Shown here: positions 21,458 to 29,031 of the stretch, one piece after another | Position numbering within the stretch: the stretch's first letter is position 1 | Layout of the letters: each line of letters starts with the position of its first letter | Source: a virus | Direction: 5' to 3' (one strand) | IMG/VR virus record: IMGVR_UViG_3300012228_000011 | Span: 1 to 31,940 of that record | DNA length: 31,940 nt | Translations under genes and position numbers: made by a program | The notes under the pieces: generated by a model | What the model saw: only the letters and a program-made list of their open reading frames with translations | Told to the model about the DNA's origin: nothing | Databases searched by the model: none

Positions 21458-21808
21458 TCAGGGGATCGCGGTGACCGCGACCCCGTCGAGGTCCACGTCG
21501 GCCGTGAGGTCCGCGGCGAGCTGGACCTTCTGGACCGTGCCGATGACGAACCGGCCCGAGGCGGAGGCGTTCCGGACGCGCTTCGTGGTGTCGTCCCAGA
21601 AGGCCTTCTGCCCTTCGGTCAGGGCTTCGGTCGCGTTCTTCAGGAGCCTGACCGTCCCGTTCCGAAGGCCGATGAACTTCGCGGCCGCGGCCGCGGGGCC
21701 CTCGGCCACGACGAAGTACGAACCGATCACGTAGCCGGTGTCGACGAGCACGCCCCCACCGGGGGCGGTGAGCTCGACCTTGTCGCCGGGTCCTAGGTAG
21801 CTGCGCAT
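21458..21808 (-). CDS. DUF2190 capsid decoration/cement-like protein
   Basis: A 116-residue protein from ATG 21808. It has the DUF2190 pattern: GDKVELTAPGGGVLVDTGYV, IGSYFVVAEGPAAAAAKFIG, NGTVRLLK, EGQKAFWDDTTKRVRNASAS, GRFVIGTVQKVQ. This family decorates capsids at symmetry axes, or is annotated as a capsid cement protein. It follows the capsid gene by 52 bases; the sequence just before the ATG lacks a Shine-Dalgarno (it reads CTCTCCTCCA on the coding strand). A second DUF2190 domain lies on the plus strand at 4896-5426. Confidence 0.88.
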   Translation of the reverse strand: MRSYLGPGDKVELTAPGGGVLVDTGYVIGSYFVVAEGPAAAAAKFIGLRNGTVRLLKNATEALTEGQKAFWDDTTKRVRNASASGRFVIGTVQKVQLAADLTADVDLDGVAVTAIP

Positions 21809-21860
21809 TGGAGGAGAGATGGGGTCGGGGTCTTCGGAAGTGGTCTCGTGGTCGCTCGGC

Positions 21861-24209
21861 TCAGGTCGCGCCGTCGTTCCGGTAGAGGCCGCGGTACTCG
21901 GTCGGGGCGACGCCCACGTCGAGGCGGCACTTCATCTCCACGCCGTCGGCGTGCCAGCTCATGCGGCTCTCGATCACCGGGCCGCTCTCGCCCTGGAGGA
22001 AGTCGACCTCGATCGTATCGAGGGCGGACGGGTCGGCCATCATGTAGAACGCGGCCTGCGAAACGGCGCCGAGGCGTGGCTCGGCCATGACCGACTGGAA
22101 CTGACCCTGGAATGGATTCACGCCGGAGACCTGCTGGGGCGTGAGCGAGGCCGTGATCTTCTGGGCCACGGTCTCGAGGTTCTCGGGCACGCGCAGGTGC
22201 ACGAGGTCAAGCGCGAGGAAGAAGGCCACCTCGTTGTTCGGGGAGCCCGGGGGGATTCCCTTCTGCCGGCGCGCAAGGGCGCGCGTGTTGGAGAGGGCGT
22301 TGACCGCGTTGGCGTCGGTGAAGGCGTTCCCCGCGGCCGTGATGAGGTTCCCGTGGGTCGCGGCCTCGAAGAGCGCGAGGCCGTCGGAGAGCACCGCGTT
22401 CGCGGTCAGGACCGAGTAGACGAGGTCGGCGATGAGCTGCTTCGAGCTTCCGCCGAAGGCGCGGGGAAAGCGCGTGAAGGCGCCGAGGTCGTCGTTCACA
22501 ATCGACTCGCGCGAGATATTCACCGCGCGCCCGTACGTGAGGAGCTGGACGTTCTCGCCCTTCTCTCCGACCGCGCCCACTTTGTACTCGGCGCCCTCGA
22601 GCTTCCGGAGGAGCCGCGGCGCGTCGCCGAGGTTGACGCGCTTCGTCTGCTTGAAGTCGGGCAGGGTCCCGGGGACTGTCCATTGGCTGTAGGTGTCGCG
22701 CGTCAGATCAAACTGGCGCTGCAGACCCTTGTTCGCGACGTTGGCGAGGACGCTCGCGAAGTCGCTCGTGACGTGGAAGCCGGGCGTGCCCCGCGTGCCC
22801 ATCATCTGGTCGCGCCGGCGGAAGAGGATCTCATGCGCGAGGTCTAGAGGGCCCAGGCGCTCGAGGCCGCGCGTGCCGTGCACGAGCTCGAGGTAGCGCT
22901 CGCCGATGCGGAGGAGGCGCTGGTGGATGAAGGGGTTCCCGGCCAGGCGCCCGTCGAGCTCGGTCCGTTCCTTCTCGGTCAGAATCGGGCGGAGCGAGCG
23001 ATGCTCGAGGACGTCCTGGATCGCTCGGCAGGTCTTGTCCTCCTCGGCGTCCGTGATCGTCGCGGTCCCGCCTTGCGTCGCGTCGCGGCGCGTGACCTCG
23101 TCGAGGATCCGATCGGTCGCGACCGCGGAGCTCACCCGAGTGTCGAGGAGCTCGGTCGCGAGCCGGCCGTCGAGGGGCAGGCCGGCTTTCCGGAGCTTGT
23201 CGCGGATCGAGCGCTGACGGAGGAGCTCCTGGTCGGCGCCCGTGTCCTCGGCTCGCGCTCCGTTCGGAGTCGCCGGCGGCTGGACCGCGCCGGTAGTCGG
23301 CGTCGGGGCCGTGGTCGTCCCGCGCGCGCCCTCGGCGGGCGGAGGGGGAGCCGGGGGCGTGGCGGTGGCGGTCGGGCTCGTGGGGGCTTCGGTGGGGTCC
23401 ATCGTCTTCTCGGGTTGGGCGGTCCAGACGGGGACGGAGGTTGCCCCGCCCGGGGGACGCTCCGTGGAACGGGTCGACGTCTCCCAGTCGGCGCCGACCG
23501 GGACCAGGCTACCTTCCCGGCTCTCCCAGTCCACCGCCTCGAGGCGGCGAACCCGGCGCGCGGGGGGGCGTTCGGCCTGGGCGGGGATCGCGCCGGCGGG
23601 CGCTGGATCCAGCGGTGTCACGTCGCGGTACAGATACACGCGGTAGCCCAGGCTCGTGTTCGTAAGAATCCGACTCTTCAAGTCCTGGCGCACGCCCTCG
23701 AGCTCGGCCCGGCTCGAGATCCGCGCGCGGACGCGGTAGGTCCCGGCCTGGGCGTCGATTCGCGGGTCGGCGCAGACGCCGAGGACGGCGTCGAGGTTCC
23801 ACTGGTCGTGGACAGCGAGGAGGGGCATCCGACCGGAGCGGACCCGCTCTTCGCGGTGGGCGCCGGGCGCGAAGCTCAAAACCTCGTCGATCTCCTCCAT
23901 CCGTCCGTCGACCCAGGCCACCCGGCGGATGGGCTTCGCCGTCGCGAGCAACATATCGATCACGAGGGACCCGTCCGGCTGGGTCTGGATCTCGGGGAGG
24001 ACCTCCCCGCGGATCGAGGGCTCCTCCTCGAACTCGAGCGTGCGGATTGCCCCACCCTCGAGCCCGTGCGCGGTTGCGCGCGCGCGTGCCTCGGCCTCGG
24101 TGAACCCGGGCGCGCGGGTCCTATCGGGAGCGGCGCGGGTCTCGTGGCCGGGCTTCTCGACCTTGTTGGACACGACAGGCAGTCTCCCGCGGGCGCGGGC
24201 CGCCTTCAA
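21861..24209 (-). CDS. Prohead protease / major capsid protein fusion
   Basis: A 782-residue protein from TTG 24209, which overlaps the portal stop as TTGA. Residues about 50-245 are a prohead protease: FEEEPSIRGEVLPEIQTQPD, LLAVHDQW with likely catalytic His 134, AGTYRVRARISSRAE, and LTNTSLGYRVYLYRD with likely catalytic Ser 186. Residues about 272-316 are a Pro/Thr/Ala linker. After a helical scaffold-like segment (about 325-450), the HK97-fold capsid part follows, with FHVTSDFASVLANVANKGLQ, LLTYGRAVNISRESIVNDDL, FEAATHGNLI, TDANAVNALSNTRALARRQK, and the C-terminal DTIEVDFLQGESGPVIES. Such protease-capsid fusions are known in phages, so the protease presumably releases mature capsid by self-cleavage. 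An internal ATG at 23402 could also start a 513-residue capsid without the protease. Confidence 0.92.
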   Translation of the reverse strand: MKAARARGRLPVVSNKVEKPGHETRAAPDRTRAPGFTEAEARARATAHGLEGGAIRTLEFEEEPSIRGEVLPEIQTQPDGSLVIDMLLATAKPIRRVAWVDGRMEEIDEVLSFAPGAHREERVRSGRMPLLAVHDQWNLDAVLGVCADPRIDAQAGTYRVRARISSRAELEGVRQDLKSRILTNTSLGYRVYLYRDVTPLDPAPAGAIPAQAERPPARRVRRLEAVDWESREGSLVPVGADWETSTRSTERPPGGATSVPVWTAQPEKTMDPTEAPTSPTATATPPAPPPPAEGARGTTTAPTPTTGAVQPPATPNGARAEDTGADQELLRQRSIRDKLRKAGLPLDGRLATELLDTRVSSAVATDRILDEVTRRDATQGGTATITDAEEDKTCRAIQDVLEHRSLRPILTEKERTELDGRLAGNPFIHQRLLRIGERYLELVHGTRGLERLGPLDLAHEILFRRRDQMMGTRGTPGFHVTSDFASVLANVANKGLQRQFDLTRDTYSQWTVPGTLPDFKQTKRVNLGDAPRLLRKLEGAEYKVGAVGEKGENVQLLTYGRAVNISRESIVNDDLGAFTRFPRAFGGSSKQLIADLVYSVLTANAVLSDGLALFEAATHGNLITAAGNAFTDANAVNALSNTRALARRQKGIPPGSPNNEVAFFLALDLVHLRVPENLETVAQKITASLTPQQVSGVNPFQGQFQSVMAEPRLGAVSQAAFYMMADPSALDTIEVDFLQGESGPVIESRMSWHADGVEMKCRLDVGVAPTEYRGLYRNDGAT
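23402..23413 (-). promoter_or_regulatory. Candidate internal ribosome site and start in the protease-capsid gene
   Basis: On the minus strand GAGAAG lies three bases before the ATG at 23402-23400 (codon 270), exactly at the boundary between the protease and the proline-rich linker. Initiation here would make capsid precursor without protease, comparable in logic to nested starts in lambda C/Nu3. The spacing is shorter than ideal. Confidence 0.3.
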
Positions 24210-25900
24210 GTGCCGAAGAGCGCCGCGCAGGCCTCCGCGGGGGTCATACCGCGGGCCTGGAGCTTCCCGAGGAGCGCGCGGCCGAGCTCGTCCTCCTCCT
24301 CGTCCGTCTCGCCGTTTGCGGCCGCGTGGGTCGCCGCGGCGGCCTGGTTCGGCGTCTGGGTCTTCCCGGGGCCGGGGTTCTTCCCGTCCACGGTGAGCGA
24401 GAGCCCAAGCGCGCGCGCCTTCTCGAGGTCGAGGGCCAGGGCCTCCATGACCCGGTCAGGGTCCGAGCCGAGACCGGAGACCACCTGGGAGAGCGACTTG
24501 AAGCCGGCGCGCACGCTCTCGACCTCGGCCGTGACTTCCGTCCGCGGGTCGAGCATCTCGCGCCGCGGCGGGATCCACTCCCAGCCGAGACGGCCTGGGT
24601 CAGGGAAACCAGGCGTCAGGAGGTCCGCGACCTCGGCCGCGTCGCGCCACCAGCGGAGGCCCGGCTCGCAGAGGTGCGGAATCAGGATCCGCTCTCGGAT
24701 CCCGTCGGCGTTCCGAACGAAGCCGATCCAGTCGCCGCGGATGCTCGAGAAGTTGACGCCCGAGAGGTCGCCGGTCAGGAGCCAGTAGGGGACGCCGTAG
24801 CCCTTCGCGACCGCGCGGAGCTGGACCGTCGAGAAGGCCGTGAAGCCCTCGTTCTGGGGCGGGTTCGGGAACGTGATCGTCTTCCCGGGCTTCAGGTACT
24901 CGATAGTCCCGGAATGGAGCTCGTCGACCGCCTGGCCCAGGCGGTTGACGTTGTCGCCCGTCGGCACGAGCGCGCCCTGGACGCCGTCCGAGAACGAGCT
25001 GTCGGCGCCGGAAAGGTCGTGCACGAAGCCCGCGAAGCTCGTCGCGACGACCATCCGGAGCTGTTCGTTGTCTTCGTAGGCGTCGAAGTCGTGGAGCCGG
25101 AGCGCCACGACCGCGCCCCACGGGATCCCGCGCACCTGGCCGACGCGGTCGGCGCGGTAGACGTGGCGAATCTCGGAGTCCCGGACGAAGGCCGAGGGCT
25201 GGAAGACTGCCGATGTGAACGAGTCCCCGGGGTGGTCCTGGAAGAGCCAGTAGCCGCGCCGACGCCCGATCGCGTCGTACTCGACGCCCTGGACGATCCG
25301 GTTCCCGCCCTTGTCGCGCTCGAAGTCCTTCAGGGTGTCGAGGTGGTCGCCCTCGAGGAGCTGGACCTGCAGGGGAACCGCGAGCGCGTCCCCGTCACGC
25401 CGGAACCGCCGGCGCATGAGCGTCTCCCCGCCGTCGATCATGCCCTCCACCGCGGCCGCCTGGAGCCCGTAGAACGTCTCCCGGCCGGAGGCGTCCGCCT
25501 GGGGCGTGTGTGCCCACTCCTCCCATAGCTCGGTGGCCAGGCGGAGCTCGGAGTCCCGCTCGTGCTTGAAGCGCGGGCGGATCCCGCGGCCTACCACGTG
25601 GGCGGTCAGCTCGCGAACCGCGGTAGCGGCCCATGGGTTGTTCCGGCGGAGGTCACGGCAGCGCGCGCGGAGCTCGTGGAGCGCGCCGCGCATTGCGGCC
25701 ACGGCCGAGGTGTCGTGGGCGAGCCAGCCCTGGGTCCGGCGCCCGCGGTCGGCGCCTTCGTAGCGCCGAAGCTGGTCACGGGCGCGCTCGAGCCGCTCGA
25801 GGGTCTCGAGCCGGGCGCGGGCGACGGAGCGGCGGAGCGCCCAGGCGGGCGAGGCGTGCGCGATCAGGCGGTCGAGCCGGCTCACTCCCACCAGGGCCAC
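24206..25900 (-). CDS. Portal protein, lambda gpB type
   Basis: A 564-residue protein from GTG 25900. Family blocks in order: LRRNNPWAATAVRELTAHVV and GRGIRPRF in the N-terminal domain; EWAHTPQADASGRETFYGLQ; AAVEGMIDGGETLMRRRFR; VPLQVQLLEGDHLDTLK; YWLFQDHPGD; IRHVYRADRVGQVRGIPWGA; VVALRLHDFDAYEDNEQLRM; EYLKPGKTITFPNPPQNEG; and GVPYWLLTGDLSGVNFSSIR with GDWIGF. This is the lambda portal family, the dodecameric ring through which DNA enters and leaves. The C-terminal acidic region (NGETDEEEDELGRALLG) is variable in the family. The gene overlaps the gpW-like gene by 19 bases. Confidence 0.96.
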   Translation of the reverse strand: MALVGVSRLDRLIAHASPAWALRRSVARARLETLERLERARDQLRRYEGADRGRRTQGWLAHDTSAVAAMRGALHELRARCRDLRRNNPWAATAVRELTAHVVGRGIRPRFKHERDSELRLATELWEEWAHTPQADASGRETFYGLQAAAVEGMIDGGETLMRRRFRRDGDALAVPLQVQLLEGDHLDTLKDFERDKGGNRIVQGVEYDAIGRRRGYWLFQDHPGDSFTSAVFQPSAFVRDSEIRHVYRADRVGQVRGIPWGAVVALRLHDFDAYEDNEQLRMVVATSFAGFVHDLSGADSSFSDGVQGALVPTGDNVNRLGQAVDELHSGTIEYLKPGKTITFPNPPQNEGFTAFSTVQLRAVAKGYGVPYWLLTGDLSGVNFSSIRGDWIGFVRNADGIRERILIPHLCEPGLRWWRDAAEVADLLTPGFPDPGRLGWEWIPPRREMLDPRTEVTAEVESVRAGFKSLSQVVSGLGSDPDRVMEALALDLEKARALGLSLTVDGKNPGPGKTQTPNQAAAATHAAANGETDEEEDELGRALLGKLQARGMTPAEACAALFGT

Positions 25901-26124
25901 CCGTGGCGCTCCCCGCCGGCCGCCTCGACGCCCTTGCTATGGGCCATGACCTTTCGGACCGGGCCGCCCGGCGAGAGCTCGGCCTCGATCACCGCGCGGG
26001 CTTGGAGGAGCTCCTCCATCGAACGGTAGGTGACCTGGCGCCCGTCGTCGTACCGGACGATGAGCGCGCCCGACGCGATCGCGCGTCTGATCCGGTCTAG
26101 GTCCGCCTGCGAAAACGATCCCAT
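25882..26124 (-). CDS. Head-tail connector, gpW-like
   Basis: An 80-residue protein from ATG 26124. It matches the gpW fold family: FSQADLDRIRRAIASGALIV, then RYDDGRQVTYRSMEELLQAR, AVIEAELS. A helix, a two-stranded hairpin around the D-G-R-x-V-x-Y/F core and a second helix, as in lambda gpW, are evident. gpW stops DNA leakage and prepares the head for tail joining. As in lambda, it lies between the large terminase and the portal, here overlapping the terminase by 28 bases. The C terminus is extended by a Gly/Trp-rich tail (GGERHGWPWWE). Confidence 0.88.
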   Translation of the reverse strand: MGSFSQADLDRIRRAIASGALIVRYDDGRQVTYRSMEELLQARAVIEAELSPGGPVRKVMAHSKGVEAAGGERHGWPWWE

Positions 26125-28094
26125 CGGCTGTCTCGGTTCCGGCGCCTCGGCTCCTGCCCCGGCTCGGGGGGCGGCGGCGCCTCGGCTGGGGTGGGTGCGG
26201 CGATCTTCGTGACGAGCTCCCGCATTGCGGACCAATCCTGCCGGCTCCAGCGGTCGGCGCCAAGGACGTAGGCGGCCGCCCTGGCGTAGACCCGGCAGTC
26301 GAGCGGCTCGTTCCTCTCGCGGGTCTTCTCCCAGTCGAGGACGACGCGGCCGCCCTTCAGGCGCCGGCGGACCAGGGTCTCAGCGGTCAGGCCCTTGAAG
26401 TGCTCCGGCCCGTACTGGGGAAAATGGCAGTAGCCGGCGGGGTAGGGCGCCCCGGGCTCGACCGGCGGCCGTAGCTGGAGGTTGTCGTAGAGCTCCTCTT
26501 TCAGGACCCCGGTGTCGATCGGCCAGACGCGAACCCCTCGCTTGATGCGCCGGCCGCCCACCTCGACGTCGAGCGCCATGGGGAGATCAACCGGGGAGCG
26601 CGTGCCGGTCCGCCCCTTCACGAGGAAGAGCCGAGCCGAGCGGCCGTAGCGCCGCGCCCACTTGTAAACCTTCTGGGCCTCGTACCCGGTGTCGACGGCG
26701 ACGCCGGCGAGCCGCGATGGAGCTCCGCCGTCTGCGAACGTGAACGTCTGGACGAGAAGGCGATCGATCTCCGCCTGCCAGTCGCCCTTCGCCTGGTCGT
26801 ACGGGCGCACCTGGTAGAGGACCGACCAGCTCTCGAGTTCAGGGCCCCACGCGACCACCTCGTACTCGATCCGGTCGGCCTGGAGGTCCACGCCGGCGGT
26901 GAGCAGGACGCCACCCTTCGGAACGCGCCCGAGCTGGAAGGTCTCGCGGAGTTCATAGAGCCGGCGCCACTCGGGGACGTCGCCCTTCTCCTTGAAACCC
27001 TCGCCGAGGTCCTGGTTCACCCAGACGCGGAGACGTGTCGGGTGCCCCTGGGCCCGTAGGAAGCGCGCGACGCTCTGGCTCCAGGAGTACCACCCGTAGG
27101 GCGAGTAGAGCGCCGAGAGGTGGTAGCCGCGCACGTGCTCACCCAGGCTCGGGTCCTCGGGGATCCAGACTCCGCGCTCGAGCATCCCGTCCTTCTCGTG
27201 CTCCTCGATCCGGCGCTTGCATCCCTCGCACTCGAGCCACGCGACGCGCCGGCGCTCGCGGAGCTCGAGGATGACCCGCTCGACGGGCTCGTCGTCGCCC
27301 TGCTCCCACCGGATGCGAGGCCAGACGATCCGCTGCAGCAGGCCACAGTGCGGACACGGAACGTGGTAGTAGCGCCGGTCCGTCTCCACGAAGGCCTTCA
27401 GGATCCGGCTCCGGCCCTCGACCGTCGGGGTCGAGACGCGGAGGATCTTCCTCGAGGTCCCGAACGAGTGAGTCGCGCGTTCCGCGAGCTCGACCGGGTC
27501 GCCCTCGCCCTCGAGCTCCTCGGGGAAGGCGTCCACCTCGTCGAGGAAGAGGAAGCGCGCGGCCATCGATCGGAGGTCGGCCGCGCTCTCGGCCGAACCG
27601 AGGACGAGCATCCCACCAGGGAAGACCTTCATCAGGGTCGTGTTCCCTGGGTCGCGACTCTTCCGGCTCGAGACCTTCGCGGCGAGGCGAGGCGTGTCCT
27701 CGATCAGGGCGTCGAGCGTCTGGCGGCTCTTCCTCTTCTGGACCTTCTCGGTCGGCATGACCGTGAGGAAGGGCCCCGGGCAATGGTCGATCACGTAGCC
27801 GATCCAGTTGTTCCCGAGCTCGGTCCCGCCGAGCTGGCTCCCCTTGACGAAGGTTACGTCCTCCACCGAGGAGGTGGACGAGAGGCAGTCCATGGGCTCG
27901 CGCAGGTAGGGCGTGCGCGCCGTCCTCCACGGGCCCTGCTCGCGCGAGCTCCTGGTCGAGAGCATCCGGTGGCGGTCCGCCCACTCGGAGACCGTGATCC
28001 TGGGGTCGGGCGCGACCCCGCGGAGGAAGGCCTCGCGGTAAGCGCGCCGCGAGACTTCGGCACGCTCGAGGACCGCGGCCGGTCCATCGGTCAT
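26097..28094 (-). CDS. Terminase large subunit, lambda GpA family
   Basis: A 665-residue protein from ATG 28094, overlapping the preceding TGA as ATGA. Blocks: TVSEWADRHRMLSTRSSREQ (31-53) and PWRTARTPYLREPMDCLSS; TFVKGSQLGGTELGNNWIGY (81-100), the variant Walker A region of this family; LTVMPTEKVQKRKSRQTLDA; Walker B FLFLDEVDAF (181-190) with catalytic Glu 186; ATPase coupling strand LRVSTPTVEG; a zinc site with CPHC (247-250) and CEGC; YHLSALYSPYGWYSWSQSVA; and nuclease strands GVDLQADRIEYEVVAWG and AGVAVDTGYEAQKVYKWARR. GpA-type terminases cut cos or headful DNA and drive packaging. The basic C terminus (RRRNRDSRWDRFRRRT) is typical. Confidence 0.96.
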   Translation of the reverse strand: MTDGPAAVLERAEVSRRAYREAFLRGVAPDPRITVSEWADRHRMLSTRSSREQGPWRTARTPYLREPMDCLSSTSSVEDVTFVKGSQLGGTELGNNWIGYVIDHCPGPFLTVMPTEKVQKRKSRQTLDALIEDTPRLAAKVSSRKSRDPGNTTLMKVFPGGMLVLGSAESAADLRSMAARFLFLDEVDAFPEELEGEGDPVELAERATHSFGTSRKILRVSTPTVEGRSRILKAFVETDRRYYHVPCPHCGLLQRIVWPRIRWEQGDDEPVERVILELRERRRVAWLECEGCKRRIEEHEKDGMLERGVWIPEDPSLGEHVRGYHLSALYSPYGWYSWSQSVARFLRAQGHPTRLRVWVNQDLGEGFKEKGDVPEWRRLYELRETFQLGRVPKGGVLLTAGVDLQADRIEYEVVAWGPELESWSVLYQVRPYDQAKGDWQAEIDRLLVQTFTFADGGAPSRLAGVAVDTGYEAQKVYKWARRYGRSARLFLVKGRTGTRSPVDLPMALDVEVGGRRIKRGVRVWPIDTGVLKEELYDNLQLRPPVEPGAPYPAGYCHFPQYGPEHFKGLTAETLVRRRLKGGRVVLDWEKTRERNEPLDCRVYARAAAYVLGADRWSRQDWSAMRELVTKIAAPTPAEAPPPPEPGQEPRRRNRDSRWDRFRRRT

Positions 28095-28342
28095 CGGGCC
28101 CTGACCTCCGGACGGAGGATGCCCTGTCGGCGAGCCTTGGCCTTCGCGAGGGCGCGCGCCTGTAGGGCCGTGATCCTCCGCACGCCCTCGAGCGAGAGGA
28201 TCGTGTGCCCGGCGCGCTGCGCGTGCTTCACCGCGTGCTCCCGGCAGAGCGCGACGAGGCCGTGCCCGTCCGAGAAGCAGGCGCTCGTCGCCCTCGCGCC
28301 GTGTCGGTGCGAGCACCGGGGGCCTGTCTTCGGTTGGCTCAC
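28091..28342 (-). CDS. Small protein with possible zinc-binding site, unknown
   Basis: An 83-residue protein with a GTG start at 28342; its TGA overlaps the terminase ATG. The first half holds C-x-H (CSHRH), C (SACFSDGHG) and C-x-x-H (LVALCREH), which could bind one zinc ion; the second half is a basic helix (ITALQARALAKAKARRQG). No family is recognised. Its place between the small and large terminase genes suggests, but does not prove, a packaging or nucleic-acid-binding role. Confidence 0.65.
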   Translation of the reverse strand: MSQPKTGPRCSHRHGARATSACFSDGHGLVALCREHAVKHAQRAGHTILSLEGVRRITALQARALAKAKARRQGILRPEVRAR

Positions 28343-28378
28343 GGGCGCGACCGTACCCGACAGGGGCGGCTCGAGCTC

Positions 28379-28635
28379 CTACCCTCGACGCGGTCGCCAC
28401 CCAGGCTTGAGCTCGAGCGCCTTCGCCGCGCCTTCGATGACCGGCGCCACGTCGCAACACCAGGCCTCGAAGTCGGAGGCCTTCCCCTCAGGCCCGCGGG
28501 CCAGGACCTCGAGGACCTCCGCCCCGAGCTGGCCAGCGCGCGCACGCGACCCACGTCCTCGGGCTCGAATGGCCCGTTGCCGACCACGGCGTCGATGAGC
28601 TCGAGGTCGGTCCTCTTTGCCTTGCGCTTTGCCAT
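28379..28635 (-). pseudogene. Small gene with a 2-base frame break
   Basis: Starts well at ATG 28635: MAKRKAKRTDLELIDAVVGN, then GPFEPEDVGRVRA. Beyond that the frame turns into arginine/serine-rich, poorly biased sequence, while another frame shows normal coding: GAEVLEVLARGPEGKASDFE, AWCCDVAPVIEGAAKALELK, PGWRPRRG, ending at TAG 28381-28379. Removing one GC unit from GCGCGCGC at 28536-28543 joins the two parts cleanly into an 84-residue protein (RVRA followed by GQLGAEV). It is therefore an intact-looking small gene disrupted by a dinucleotide expansion, or by an assembly or sequencing error. Function unknown; it lies among the genes upstream of the terminase. Confidence 0.7.
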
Positions 28636-28637
28636 GG

Positions 28638-29024
28638 TCAGGCGGACTGGACGAGGCAGAGCGCCGGCGATGGGCGGGGCTTCCCGCAGGGCAGGCCGCC
28701 GGGGAGCGTGCGGCCCTCGGCGTGGGCGATCCGGAGGTCTCCGTCCCACCTCTGCCCGGCGGAGTCGTCGAGCACGAGGTGGAGCGGACGGCCGTTGGGC
28801 GGCTCGAAGGTGGCGATCACTTCGCCGGAGCAGGAGACGAAGGTCCTCCCGTCGTCGCGGATCGTGAAGCGCGCGCCCTGGACCTTGACGTCGAGGAGGT
28901 CGTGCCTGGTCCCTTTGCCGTGGCGGTCGATTCGCTCGATCGACTCCGAGGAGAAGACGAGCTCGAGGCGGTGGCGGATGCTGTCCGCGTGCTCGAGGCG
29001 GTGGTGGATGCTCTTCGTTTCCAT
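28638..29024 (-). CDS. Unknown protein
   Basis: A 128-residue protein from ATG 29024. Residues about 1-35 are helical and histidine-rich (KSIHHRLEHADSIRHRLELV), where a 30-bp imperfect duplication gives two HRLE copies. The rest is beta-rich (DLLDVKVQGARFTIRDDGRT, then VIATFEPPNGRPLHLVLDDS). No family is recognised. It begins seven bases after the methyltransferase stop and its own stop is two bases before the next ATG, so it belongs to the same message. Confidence 0.7.
   Translation of the reverse strand: METKSIHHRLEHADSIRHRLELVFSSESIERIDRHGKGTRHDLLDVKVQGARFTIRDDGRTFVSCSGEVIATFEPPNGRPLHLVLDDSAGQRWDGDLRIAHAEGRTLPGGLPCGKPRPSPALCLVQSA
28961..29012 (-). repeat. 22-bp direct repeat, period 30
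   Basis: Two copies at 28961-28982 and 28991-29012 differ at one base and encode the two HRLE segments at the start of the 128-residue protein. A recent in-frame duplication. Confidence 0.75.
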
Positions 29025-29031
29025 GGCGGGG

